Shown: positions 1 to 10,214, counted from the first letter of the stretch. The stretch: DNA of 64,000 nt from Thysanoteuthis rhombus (GCA_963457665.1 OY735224.1:40042329-40106328); one strand, 5' to 3'. The notes: a model not told the origin generated them from the sequence alone. Translations and numbers: made by a program.

Positions 1-150
1 TACAAGTATTGTATTATAAGATGCCAATGAGAGATAAGCTGTGCCAAAATTATCTTGAAACAATTTTACACTTACACAAGCATACAGTGAGCATATACTT
101 CTATCAGGGACATAATAGAAATCTTTAGAAAACTCAAATGACAATGAGCT

Positions 151-352
151 CGTCATATTGCAAGAATGGCAGACAACCACTTAACATCACAAAGAACGAT
201 GTGGATCCCCAGAGATCATATGTGAAACTGTGGCTGACAGAAAATACAATGGTATGACAAACTAGACAAGTACTGTCTCTGCAATAGATAGAGAGGTATG
301 GCAATTCTTGGGCGATGTTTATGCCCAACTACAGATGATGATGAAAAAATAA
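151..352 (+). mobile_element. LINE 3' end (reverse transcriptase C-terminus), degenerate
   Basis: One frame reads through the C-terminal tail typical of invertebrate non-LTR retrotransposon ORF2: an HIARM-like start, WIPRDHM, QKIQWYDKLDKY, then REVWQFLGDVYAQLQ before a GATGATGATG tail and a stop. Three in-frame stops interrupt it, so it is dead. The wording matches the minus-strand fragment at 3738-3945 (WIPRDHM, RWRDELDKF, EVWQILGKVYVQQ), so both come from one family. Such 5'-truncated tails are usual for LINE insertions. An RTE- or CR1-like clade is likely but cannot be fixed from about 65 residues. Confidence 0.75.
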
Positions 353-664
353 GAGGGAACATTGCAACCAGTTTATTCTCTGGCTTTCTTCAAGTGAACA
401 TGTTATCTGGTACAGAATCTTCAAAGCCTTCTTTTGCTTATGACTAAATTGATGTCAAAATGTTTTCTGCTGTTATGTTTTCTATGTTATACTAGTTATC
501 AAGAAAACAAAATAGTACAGATAGTCCCCAATTTATGATAGGATTCATTTGACTTTCCCTCAGTCAAAAAATCATGAATCAAATGCACTTCTAAATATAT
601 TCTAGAAGCTTATATTTTCATTCTTAAAATAAGGTTAAAATAAACACTAAATTGTCACAATTGT
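353..664. other. no gene recognised; downstream flank of the Par-3 alternative end
   Basis: AT-rich sequence between the LINE tail and the AATAAA signal. I searched it on the minus strand for the next constitutive Par-3 exon (LVAVFDEQ-like) and did not find one. Confidence 0.5.
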
Positions 665-670
665 TTTATT
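665..670 (-). promoter_or_regulatory. candidate poly(A) signal AATAAA
   Basis: On the minus strand AATAAA lies 80 nt beyond the stop codon of the exon candidate at 751-855, at the spacing expected for a short 3' UTR. AATAAA is common by chance in AT-rich DNA, so its weight comes only from its position after the stop. Confidence 0.35.
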
Positions 671-750
671 GAATGAAAGAAGAAAAGATAGTTCACAGTG
701 TGTAATTAAATGTCATTAGTCAATTACCATTCATGTAATGACATAAATTA

Positions 751-855
751 TTAATTGCTTTCAGATGAAACATGCATTTCCACAAGGTCATCGTCATCTC
801 CCTCACGAGTGCTAAAAGATTGGATGCCACTTGTTGAAGGAGTTAAAGAAGGTGT
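751..855 (-). CDS. candidate alternative terminal exon of Par-3 (34 codons plus stop)
   Basis: On the minus strand an AG (857-856, after TTTTCCTAAAT) precedes an open frame that begins TPSLTPSTSG, continues IQSFSTREGDDDDLVEM and ends HVSSESN with TAA at 753-751. The Ser/Thr-rich then acidic composition looks coding, and Par-3 proteins have a low-complexity Ser/Thr/acidic linker after the CR1 domain. The frame is phase 0, matching the donor of the CR1 exon 213 nt upstream, so splicing would keep the reading frame. No plausible donor follows before the stop, and AATAAA lies 80 nt beyond. The residues normally after CR1 (LVAVFDEQ in human, ILAHFDD in fly) are missing here. I infer either an alternative last exon giving a CR1-only short protein, or a constitutive linker exon whose donor (perhaps the GTGAGG inside, at 806-801) I cannot settle. 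Confidence 0.45.
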   Translation of the reverse strand, partial: TPSLTPSTSGIQSFSTREGDDDDLVEMHVSSESN

Positions 856-1068
856 CTTATTTAGGAAAATATACAATGTTGTCAAAACATTCTTTTTTTT
901 TTTTTCGTTTCATACATTTCCTTGAAATGAAGTATTTAGTGCTAGTTGCAATTTCAAAGAAAAAAATCATCATAACTTCAAAATATTCTAAGTTGAATAA
1001 TCCTAAGTCGGGGAATACCTGCAATTTGGAGATAAAACACAAAAATGTTCAAAAGGAATGCAGCTTAC

Positions 1069-1173
1069 CTGCTCTCTATCATCTACTACGTCATTAAGAT
1101 GATCATCAGGATCAAGAATGCCACCATCACTACAAGTCTTCAGACTTTGCACAGTCACCCAACTGTTATTGGA
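1069..1173 (-). CDS. PARD3: Par-3 (bazooka/PARD3) exon, CR1 oligomerisation domain
   Basis: A 105-nt, phase 0-0 exon. The acceptor is TTGTCTTGTTTCAG and the donor is CAG|GTAAGC. The 35 codons read SNNSWVTVQSLKTCS, then DGGILDPDD, HLND and VVDDREQ. Known family members have DGGILDLDD and VADDKDR (human PARD3), or SGILDPDD and VADDREQ (fly bazooka), at the same place. Par-3 is the scaffold of the Par-3/Par-6/aPKC complex at the apical cortex and junctions. Its N-terminal CR1 domain, a PB1-like fold, self-assembles into filaments that hold it at the membrane. This exon is the second half of CR1. The first half (MKVTVCFG onward) must be encoded upstream, at higher coordinates, and was not recognised in the window. 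The following exon (LVAVFDEQ-like) was also not found and is probably left of base 1. The PDZ domains are outside the window. The family assignment is firm; the exact gene name is by orthology. Confidence 0.92.
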
Positions 1174-1289
1174 CTGAAACAAGACAATAGATTAAAATCA
1201 GGAAGATTCACAACCAGCAAGAAGTCAGCCGAGAAAAGGTTAAAGGGAAATTATATCAAAAAGAAAAAAATAAATAAAGATTAAGAGCA

Positions 1290-1705
1290 AGTAGACCAGG
1301 TTGATCACTCATTAGAAACTGTTACATGACCAAAATCTTTTGGTAGCATGCAGTGTTGAGAGAGATCAATTCGAAGATTAGAAGAAAGGGTGTTCAATGA
1401 ATAATTTACTTCTCTTACCCTTTGTTAGGCAGTGATCACACAAAAAGTCAATAATAAGCAAGAATACAGCCACTGGCACAAACTTACATTGCAAATTGAA
1501 ACCCAAAATAAAAATCGGGGGGGGGGGGGGGTAGAAAAAATTTTAATTAAAAAAAAAAAAATCTCCTAGATATGATAAGGAGTAAGTGATCAAATTTTCA
1601 ACCCTACGTCTCCATTGGTGCTAACAATACGAGTGTTACATACACAACCAGACCAACCTAAAAACTGAAGAAGCCTATGTTCAGTTTTAGTTGATGGTTT
1701 CTAAA
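1290..1705 (+). repeat. family B non-autonomous element, copy 1
   Basis: One of eight copies of a ~420-bp interspersed element. Shared landmarks in order: a TGGT..TCA(C/T)TCAATAGAAAC start, CATGTGACCAACATC, TTTTGGCAGCATGC, a TGATCAATT box, GCAAATTGAAC, a homopolymer G or C run, TCTAGCTCCATTGGTG, then AAAACTGAAGAAACCTATG. This copy holds 15 consecutive G (1517-1531). No tRNA-type promoter or transposase was seen, so the class is unknown. Confidence 0.7.
1517..1531 (+). repeat. poly-G run inside family B copy
   Basis: Fifteen consecutive G at the same position of the element where the copies at 40.6 kb and 43.6 kb also carry long C or G runs. Confidence 0.9.
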
Positions 1706-2983
1706 AAGAGCAAAATTTGCTAAAGATTTTACACATATAACAAAATGTCAGCCTCACAAACCCATTTTAGACAAACTCACATGACTTCTCTTGGCCCTTT
1801 TGAAGTATGTTTACAAAATGCATAACAGCCAGAGAATAGATAAGAATGTACTGAGTGTAAGGTGGCCTTACATGTAGAACCAAGTTTAAGGTATTTCATA
1901 CTCAAATCATTGAAATATTTCAACACATTTATGTATACAAGTATACCTTGAATAGTGTGGTTTTGATTAGTGTGCATTTTGATGTAGTACAGTTAAGATA
2001 TTGCTGTACAAATTAAATATAACCATGAATAAGTCGGGAAAAAAAACAGATTATAATAAGACCTTGAACAGTACTAAAAATTTTATAACAAATTGGCTGT
2101 ACTACTTAAGTTATTGCTGTATATCACATTTATTAGATATTCTGTGGCATGTATTAGTTGATTTGTATGAAAATAAAACCGTTAAAACTTGCAATGAAGA
2201 CTTTCTCTTTTCATCAACATTTTTGTGTGAAAAACTTGATGAAGGAGTTATATTAAAAAACATACTCGGCAGCAGACGGGCCAAGTAATTGTGTTAGAAG
2301 TAAAGCATAATTGATAGCACAAACAACTACAAATAGTTTATAAGCCAAGTTTACAATCTCAAAAGTATGAAATGCATGTATTTCATTGTTGAGATGAATA
2401 GACAATATTCTGTAATGGTATTCAAACTGTGTTCCACTGAACCCCAGGGCCTCTGTGAAAATTTCCTTCAACATGAACAGTACTTTTTATAAAAGAAAAA
2501 TAACCATTTTTTCTTTTCAATCGAGAAACATCTTGGTTATTTACGTAACGCAGACACTGTTGAGTCAGTAGTCATTTATATGTCTATCATCAGGAAGCTT
2601 CCTTCTTACTTTTTCATTTATTTCATTTACGCACAATCAGATATTTCCATGATAACATACATATATGTATACATGTATAAGAGGGGGAGGGGGTACATAG
2701 AGAGAGAAAGATCTTTTTTTTTTTTAAGGGGTTCTCTAGGAAATTTAATTATTGAAAAGAGTTTTGAGAAGTTGAAGTTCAAAGATCATTGCACTAAAGC
2801 AAGATAACTCGTCTGACCAAATAATTTAATAGTGTTTTACATGCACAACAATCAACTTTTCAAATGATTACCAACTATGTCCGGACATAATCAACAGTTG
2901 GTCTCTTATTTGTTAAATTACCAAAATGATACAATTAACTGAAAAAATTTTTTAAAAATAATGATAAAAATAAAAACTGACAA
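1706..2983. other. intronic, no feature recognised
   Basis: AT-rich sequence. Open frames here (for example 2001-2288 plus and 2253-2474 minus) have no recognisable motif and the composition expected of chance ORFs in AT-rich DNA. Confidence 0.5.
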
Positions 2984-3520
2984 GAAAGCACCCAGTGAGT
3001 GTATATCTCTACCAACACAATTGTCACTAAAAACTGAATGAAAATCATTTCACAAATAGTTACAATGCAGAAGAGGTAACAAAATATTTCTGGATCCTAC
3101 TTGAAAATTCAGTCTGTTTTACTTCGCCTATGTTTTACTCTTTTACAAAATGTCATTGGAATTCATTGAGAACTTTTGGAGATATTGTATGGGCAAACAA
3201 CTGAATACATAACTGTATGAAAAAAACAAAAAAATATCTCTTAATCAAAAGAAAAAAAAAAAATTTCCTGCATCCATCCCCAAACTATTTCTTACACCAT
3301 GGCTTATTTCTCTAGAAAATTTAATTGTAATTCACTGAGAACCTTTGGAGACATTGTGTGGCCATATAGCCACAATACAGCTGATGTAAATGTTCTCAGA
3401 TTTACCACAAAATTCGATCACTTTAGTGGCCCATTGTCCATCCCTCCACAAAATTTCACTAAAATTCATTGAGACTTCTCAAAATGTCATGAAGATAAGC
3501 ATGAATGGCTATGCTACAAA
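2984..3520 (+). repeat. family A (GCAGAGGTA-type) element with reiterated 3' module
   Basis: The start (GTGTATATCTCTACCAACAC) matches the right arm of the hairpin element at 53987-54452. A module of the type ACAAAATTTCATTGAAATTCATTGAG followed by TTTTGGAGATATTGT appears three times, at about 3145-3200, 3310-3360 and 3445-3495. This points to nested or tandem insertion of the same 3' end. The family resembles the short elements ending in (C)GGAGGTAAT that are widespread in marine invertebrates. Confidence 0.6.
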
Positions 3521-3737
3521 TAAATGATTTAATTCCATATCTTATCTATGAAGATATATAGTCAGGCTAGAGAGATAAAGAAAAAAGCAACTAAATGTAA
3601 GTACAAGACTTGAGAAATCTGATTTAGAATCAGATTTCAGACTGTCACCACACAGGACAGCACCTAATGGTCAATTTGATATTCAATACATAAATAACCA
3701 CATATCTTTCTCCTACTAAAGAGTTCAGAATATTCTG

Positions 3738-3945
3738 TCATCATCATCATCAGTCTTTCAACATCCGTTGTTGGACATAGACCTTCCCCAGGATTTGCCA
3801 CACTTCTTTATCATGGGCGTCACGGAGCCAGTATTTCCTGAACTTGTCTAGCTCGTCTCTCCATCTAATATTCTGAGGCCTCGGTTGCGCATGTGATCTC
3901 GGGGGATCCATGTCATGAGTCGTGATGTCCATTCTGTCAACTGGA
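3738..3945 (-). mobile_element. LINE 3' end (reverse transcriptase C-terminus) with TGA/GAT microsatellite tail
   Basis: On the minus strand the frame reads PQNIRWRDELDKFRKYW, LRDAHDKEVWQILGKVYV and QQRMLKD to a stop, then a GATGATGATGATGA tail. This is the familiar ORF2 C-terminus of invertebrate non-LTR elements. Just upstream, WIPRDHMRNRG, the segment shared with the copy at 151-352, lies in a different frame, so a frameshift separates the two parts. The insertion is 5' truncated and dead. A microsatellite-like tail instead of poly(A) suggests an RTE- or CR1-like clade. Confidence 0.8.
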
Positions 3946-4227
3946 CTTTAAATATCAAATATCTCAAGTATTTGTATTATTTTGGAGAAGATTCCACCAG
4001 TTTAATGAAATTATTAGTAACAATCATCACCAACCAAAGAAAGACCAAACAAGAGTCAAAGAAGTGAAAATAACTTTCTACTAAGAAAAAAAAAGCACTT
4101 ATTTTCCAAAACTGGTAACTTTATAGCATCATAATTAGGATTTGAAAAGAATACTAACAATTCTAAAGGGCAAAGTAGTTTATTTTACCATTTCAAGTAT
4201 ATACGCATTACTATGTTTGATAATATA

Positions 4228-4440
4228 TAAGACCCCCCCCACACACACACACCTCTTTATTTCAGGCTGGAATATTAAGAGAGAAACAAATTCTTCTCAT
4301 TTATCACCAAGAATTCTTGAACTCATCCCCAAGTTCTGGGCAATGTTGGGCTGGACACCGGTGGGGGGGTACCTTAGGAGTCTTTTCTTTTTTCTTTTTT
4401 TTTTTTTTTTCTTAAGGGTGAGAGATCTTATATGCTGTCA
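4228..4440 (+). repeat. family C interspersed repeat, copy 1
   Basis: Aligns by eye with 39495-39715. Shared landmarks: ACTCCACCCCCT, TTATTTCAGC, AAAATTAAGA, AAGTTCTGG(G/A)C(G/A)ATG, GGGCT, TACCTT..GAGTC, then ATCTTATATGC. Internal homopolymers (C and T runs) are expanded. Class unknown. Confidence 0.6.
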
Positions 4441-5746
4441 TAAACAATCAATGTTTGTAACCAATTGAGGACTGGAGAATTTCACTCAGAGCTAATTCAG
4501 CTGTATACAGGCATGGCATAGGAATGTATGTAACATCTGTAAAATGTTACTATCTTATCTTTGCTTGCTTTTTTGTTCATATTTTATACAGTAAGAAAAT
4601 GAATTTATAGAAGTTTATAACAGTAACTTTAAATATGCACTATATGCATACTTATTAGCATAATATTTCTAGATTAAATATGCCTGCATTAAACATTTCA
4701 AACTCATCTTTGCAATATAAAGAATATCATCCATCTCTTAAAAGACAACTCCCAGTAAAGTATATGTCTGGTGACAAATTCCAGATTCCATTACGTGTGT
4801 CAGCTTGGTGAACATTGTAACTTAACACCAGAACTTTATTCTTACAAGTTACTACGACCAGCCCATTGGCAGGATACAAGTAAACCTATGAGATACCTCT
4901 AGCCTAATCAAACAGCATAGAGTGTACTCAATTAGCTGCTGAGTACACAGGGAAAATTATGCTAATGAAAAGATTTCCACACTCTTCACTCATAACAGGA
5001 ATCAAAACCCAAGACCTTAAGTGAGGCAGACATGCTACCAATCACACTGAATGAATTTACAACAAATAAAAACACTTGCAACAAATAAACTGAACTCATA
5101 GAATGTGTTTTTGATTAGGAAAATGAAATAACAAGAATATAAGGAAGTATGTAGCTTATAAACAGGAACCATAAGTTCAACAATGCGTCCACCATCAGTG
5201 TCAGTAGAAGGAAGAGGAGGCAGAGCAGGTAGTCTCTCTGTAGATCGATTGATTCTCATACTTGAAAAATATTACAATCTGAATATATTTTTGGCTTTTA
5301 TGCAGACTTTGGATATTCTGTTATAACATCATTAGCAGCTGGGGAAAGAATGGTTAGGATAGATGTTATATCTTTTGATGACATCATACCTCTTCCTTCC
5401 TACCTATTTCTGCTGTATAACATAACTGGACCGACCAACCAAAATGCAACTTATAGAGATATGTGGACACATGTAAACTTTCTGTACAAGTCTTGAGTAT
5501 TTGTTAAGATTTTTCTAAATTTATCCTCCAGTAAACTCAGTTACATAATCAAATACTTTCAAATGATAATAAATGATAAGATCTATAGATATGATAAGTT
5601 TTCTTCTAGTTTTGGAGTCATGTGTAGGGGGGGGTCACATTCTGTTGATAATATACAGTAACGTCCATAGAAATTGAGTGGAATAATGTACTATTACCCC
5701 CATGGCACTTACATAGGAAGTGACCTGAGATTTTTTTCTCTTAAGA
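4441..5746. other. intronic, no feature recognised
   Basis: AT-rich, with no splice-flanked open frame on the minus strand. A donor-like ACTTAC (5706-5712 in plus reading) lies antisense to the hAT remnant and has no coding context. Confidence 0.5.
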
Positions 5747-6145
5747 GTGGAGAGAGGAAAAAGTAGATTAAATGTCGAGATTATAATAGAACTGAGCACA
5801 ATAAAACCAATGAACCTCAAAGTGTGTGTTGTGGCTCCCCAGGATGCCACTGGATTTTCAAAAGAGTTAATAATTCCATGCAATCTCAAATCAACAGGCA
5901 CAAAATTTGCAAACATGGAATTAAATGAGTTTTGGATATCAGTAAATGATGAACATGCTCTGTTAAATGCTAAAGCTCCACCAATTCTAATTCCATTTGC
6001 AACAAATTATCTCTGCCAAGCTAGGCTTTCGGTAGTAACTGAGATAAAAAGCAATGTGGAACATGAAATGAGGGTGTCTGTCTCCAGTTTGATTCCCAAA
6101 TCTGAGAAACTGTATAGTGAACGGCAGGCTCAACCATCCCACTAG
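5747..6145 (+). mobile_element. hAT transposase C-terminus (ZBED5/FAM200-like), remnant
   Basis: From about residue 39 of a 132-codon open frame the protein reads KELIIPC, then TKFANMELNEFWISVND, APPILIPFATNYLCQ, and ends in EKLYSERQAQPSH. This is the dimerisation (hATC) region of ZBED5/FAM200-type hAT transposases, which usually read FWISV..EYP, ILLPFATTYLCE, EKLC..KQAHPSH. The stop falls at the usual place after PSH. A short deletion relative to the family lies around SVVTEIKSN, where a tyrosine/arginine-rich segment normally sits. The frame upstream does not resemble the family, and no DDE residues or BED finger are visible, so this is a 5'-truncated copy. The element's 3' TIR follows at 6292-6307. 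Confidence 0.85.
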
Positions 6146-6291
6146 TAATTAAGATTATCAAAAATGAATTAAAATAATAGAATTCATTATTTCTTTATCT
6201 AAATTACAAACACATGAACGTAAACGCAATTTTTCAATATTTTCTAACATGAAAAAAATTTTCATACACTAAGGGTGCCATGATTCGAAAG

Positions 6292-6307
6292 AGTTTGAGA
6301 ACCACTG
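6292..6307 (+). repeat. hAT 3' terminal inverted repeat
   Basis: AGTTTGAGAACCACTG, the complement of CAGTGGTTCTCAAACT, a classic hAT terminus. It lies 146 bp after the transposase stop and ends in CACTG. The matching 5' TIR was not found upstream. Confidence 0.8.
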
Positions 6308-6311
6308 TAGT

Positions 6312-6395
6312 AAAACAATGTCCAGCTGTCAAGTAATTGCAGTGCATACACATATTTCTTCAATTGTAGTTAGATAAGACAAAAATATTTCAAAA
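6312..6395 (+). repeat. family D repeat, fragment
   Basis: CCAGCTGTCAAGTAATTGCA, then GTGCATACACA, ATTTCTTCAATTGTAG and TTAGATA. The same sequence is at 18.6, 29.45 and 44.9 kb. It follows directly after the hAT terminus. Confidence 0.65.
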
Positions 6396-7034
6396 TGAAA
6401 AATTAATAAAGTTACCCCACTAGCAGTGTTCGAATTACATTTCCGACGCTTGCATCAGTTCTCATGAGAAAAAAAAATTCTCAGTCAAGGGTTAATACGG
6501 AAAGGCCATTCAGGTTACAGGGTTTCTGTTTTCAAAAGTGTCACATTTAACAACAATTTACTTAAATGATATCATCAATAGTGACAACTGGATAGGAGCT
6601 GATATGCCTCATGAGGCCAGCATATTATGTCTACTGCAGACAGATATCCACATCAGTCCTCTGGCAACTTCAACATTACTGCATAGGGGTCAAATTATTA
6701 GAACCGAAATTGAATACATCAATTGAAAAAAAGGGAAGCAGATGTATTTCAAAAGATGAATACTAAGAATAAAAATCAGATTAAAAAAAGCTAAGTGTAA
6801 AAATTTCGCATTATTTCCCCCACCCCACATCAGCACAATCATAAACCTATACACAGAAAGACAAAAAGAGGAAAACAATAAAACAATGAAGTAAACCAAT
6901 TTTTATGTTGTGTCTCTTGCATGTGTCACTAAGACGGATATAAACAATACTGAAATGTTAGGTTTAAATAGGTATCAAATTCATATGTTGAAAAAAAAAA
7001 AAAAAAAGACCAAATTTTATGAAAAAACATTCAA
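6396..7034. other. intronic, no feature recognised
   Basis: AT-rich spacer; open frames at 6538-6726 and 6690-6899 carry no recognisable motif. Confidence 0.5.
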
Positions 7035-7385
7035 TAGAAACCATCATGTGACCAACATCTTTTGGCAGCATGCCATGTTGGGGTTGATCAATTGAAAAAT
7101 TTGAAAGAGGGATGATCAATGAATAAGTTACTTCCCTGGTCGGATAAATAAAAGTAAAAAATTTTTAGAAAAAGCAAGCGTGAATACTACTAGATACAAA
7201 CTAAGATACCAATTCAGTATAAAATTACATTGTAAATCCCCAAGAAAAACAACCAGTGGGGGTTAAAAAATAAAAAATTGCCTTTATGTGGGATACATAC
7301 ATAGCCAGCCAGAACTTCTTGAGAAATGAAGAAACCTATGCTTAGGTAGACAATTTTGATTGATGATTTCTCATGATGGAATTAT
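7035..7385 (+). repeat. family B element, copy 2
   Basis: Carries CATGTGACCAACATC, TTTTGGCAGCATGCC, the TGATCAATT box and GAAGAAACCTATGC. It lacks the long G/C run of other copies. Confidence 0.7.
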
Positions 7386-7561
7386 CTATATAATTTTTTT
7401 TTTACTAGATTGAAAAAAGAAAGAGGATTGTGTATTGTTAAATATACTGACAGCCTCAAATCATTCCATGAATATGTTGGACAGTATCATATCCTATCCT
7501 TATTGTTTTACTCATATAAAACAAGATTTGTTTTGAAGTTAGGTTGGTAAGATAAAAACCG

Positions 7562-7777
7562 CAAAGCACTGAATAAGTGCATTTCTCTATCAACACTACA
7601 CTGACCGAATGAATAAGAAAATTCCAGGATCCACTCCAGAATCAGATCACTTCTTCCTTAGCTCTTGAACAACCCTTCCACAAAATTTCATTGAAGACTT
7701 TTGGAGATATCTGGACAGACAGATGGGAAAACACTGGGTAATATATATACATCTCCAATTCTATTAGCAGAGGTAAT
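7562..7777 (+). repeat. family A element, short near-complete copy
   Basis: Begins AAAGCACTGAATAAGTGCAT with CTCTATCAACAC. It contains CCACAAAATTTCATTGAAGAC and TTTTGGAGATAT, and ends AGCAGAGGTAATAATG followed by (ATG)n at 7778-7793. About 215 bp. Confidence 0.65.
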
Positions 7778-7793
7778 AATGATGATGATGATG

Positions 7794-9274
7794 TTTTGTT
7801 CTGTGAAGTAACATAGTCCCAAAACACTCATTTATGATTGCCATAATTTTGTGCACAGTTGTTTAATTAATGTTTTGATGCAATATAATCAAAATATATA
7901 TGCTAATATTAAATCACTGAGTCAATAGAATTTTTATACAAACATTAAACACGCATTAATGTATTTACATTTCTTGGCATTTTAGTCAAAATATCCTATA
8001 TAAAGGTTGGCCGACTATTGAGTGTCAGACAATTGAGGAAGCAAGATTGAGCAAAAGATAATAGACAGATCTATATTATACTTTCAGTCATTCATGTTTT
8101 CAATCACCCTAAAATAATGTTGAAGATGAAAAAAAGGTCAAAAGAGAATCTTTTACTTGATTACATTATGTATTTCTTATATTTGTATGAATTAGAATTA
8201 CAGAGGACTCTCATCGAAATAATTTTGGTTCACTTGTATGGTTGTTTAGGAACTGGTGTCACCAAGGGCACCGAAGTTCAACTTGCCAGGGACACCAAGA
8301 ATCCTAAGGCTTACCCTGAGCACTAGTTCTATCCCCTGGGGGTTTCTCCTAGAATTTGTATCCACTATTATGTATATCAGTGGTGACACTGGATCCAACT
8401 GCATCCCCTCTAAGTTGTCAAAATCAGGTTCCTCACAATAGTAAAAGGTTTGAATTTATTTTTTGGCTTGAAAGTTCTGATTTTTTTTTTAATGAAATAC
8501 TGTTACACTAAAGCTTGTTATCTTAATTGTATTCAAAACAAAATACATGACAGTCTTGAAAATAGAGATCAATGAAGTCTATAGAGTAGAGTTGTCAATT
8601 TTCTCAGAATTGAGTTACTTCAATTTTTCTTCAACTTAAAAACAGGACAGATGCATGAAGAGTTTATTACAATAATTTTCTACATATTACAAAATGATAG
8701 ACAGCCAGAGAAATTTTTTTAAAATTTCATCCCCAAAATTTGGAAAATAGAAAAACATTCCTTTCGAAAGTATTTTTTCATGCTTTAATTTTACCATAGA
8801 ATAAAGCGGCAATTCTAACAAAACAGGCAAGTGAACTGAAATTATTTCAGTGAAAGAATCCTCTTCAATTCATACAAACAGTTCTAAAAGCCTAAATATA
8901 TATCTATATAGCCTAAATAAATGAAACACTATTTGTTATATTTCAGATATAATATAGATCAGTCAATTGTCCTCAGCTCAATAGTTGCCCAACATTATAG
9001 AAGGAAAGGATTTCTCTTCAACATACATCTCATATTGCACAATTGAGAAATTTCTTTAAAAACCAGTATATTTTACATTTTTTATACAGAAATTGTCCAA
9101 TTATATGGACCTTAATTAAACAGTGTAAATCAAACTTGAAACTTTATAGAAGTGTTGTAGTCATTCACTCAGATGGAACAAATCCCCAAGTTTGGGGTAC
9201 ATAGTAAGGATTAAACTTAGTAGCCAGTAGTGGGCACCTGTTGCCTCTTTTCTGTGAGGACAATTGGGGAAGGT
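7794..9274. other. intronic, mostly featureless
   Basis: AT-rich. A locally more GC-rich patch at 8245-8440 (with AACTGGTGTCACCAAGGGCA and a CCCCTGGGGG palindrome) has the look of an old repeat or decayed coding sequence, but I could not assign it. Confidence 0.4.
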
Positions 9275-9430
9275 CATGGAGGCAAAGGGCTACGTGGGAG
9301 GGGCATGGAGGCAAAGGGCTACGTGGGAGGGGCATGGAGGCAAAGGGCTACGTGGGAGGGGCATGGAGGCAAAGGGCTACGTGGGAGGGGCATGGAGGCA
9401 AAGGGCTACGTGGGAGGGGCATGGGGGCAA
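9275..9430 (+). repeat. 29-bp GC-rich minisatellite, five units plus a partial sixth
   Basis: Unit starts at 9275, 9304, 9333, 9362, 9391 and 9420, exactly 29 bp apart and nearly identical. The unit begins CATGGAGGCAAAGGGCTACG and ends in TGGGAGGGG. Because 29 is not a multiple of 3, all three plus frames read the same cyclic peptide (pieces GHGGKGLRGRG, MEAKGYVGGAW, RQRATWE). That explains the three overlapping ORFs at 9230-9590 and argues that none is a gene. Confidence 0.95.
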
Positions 9431-9840
9431 AACAATATACCTACATTTTGGCTGTCATGTCATCAGTGAGTGCTCAAGTCATGACTCTTCCCAAGCTGTC
9501 TCTGCTCATAGTGACCCCTTGATCCCCAGTCTTTATAAGATTCCAACTTTCAAACTACATTGCCCTCAGTTGAAAAGGCCTGATCCATAGGAGAGCTGAA
9601 AATGCCCCTACTATTCTGAAAACAGGTCTTCGTGACAAAAAGGAAAGCAGAAATTTGTTTACAAGATGACTCTATATAAGTTCTGAAAAATTTTCAGAAT
9701 TGTTCATCCAGAGAGAATTCACATTCTAATGATTTAATACATTCCTTCTATTTTTTTACAACATAAAAGCTTGATTTTGTTTCAACGGGACAGGGTCTTT
9801 TAGATAATAATTGACTGATAACAATTGGTGAGAGAATATA

Positions 9841-9950
9841 CAGGGTAAACTCCTTATTCTGATCACTTTAAAGGAAGTGTTTGGGACCGACTGATTTCGA
9901 TAACAGTAATCAGCTGATAACATTATCTGTGATTATCCTAAGCAGCTTCC
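9841..9950 (+). repeat. pogo-like terminal sequence (family G), copy 1
   Basis: TACAGGGTAAACTCCTTAT, GATCACTTTAAAGGAAGTG, TTTGGGACCGACTGATTTCG, then GATAACATTATC. It matches 28920-29110. The TACAGGGTAAACTCC start followed by GATCAC is reminiscent of pogo/Tigger ends with a TA target. The other end was not located. Confidence 0.45.
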
Positions 9951-10214
9951 TCTATTTGTTTTTGACAAATGTCAGAAATACCAATGCTGTCAACTTCTTG
10001 GAAATTATTTTTGACAAAGGATGAAATTTTAGAAAGTAGCTCATTCTTTTATAAACTCTATTTCTCTTGAAATATAATTCCCATTCCCAGGCATTGAAAC
10101 TCCCACAAGTGTCATTAAGGGAATCACTGCATTCAAATGGCAGGTTTCCTGTTCTATATGAAAGCTCACACACACAGTGTTAAATGATTGCAGTTAGAGT
10201 AAAAGCTCACTTCC

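Noticed and set aside
768-830. Plus-strand acceptor TTAATTGCTTTCAG followed by ATGAAACATGC
   Set aside because: The plus frame closes quickly, while the minus strand of the same bases reads a long acidic, Par-3-compatible frame.
9230-9590. Three overlapping plus-strand ORFs with a Gly/Arg-rich cyclic peptide
   Set aside because: They are the three frames of a 29-bp minisatellite; period not divisible by 3, no gene context.
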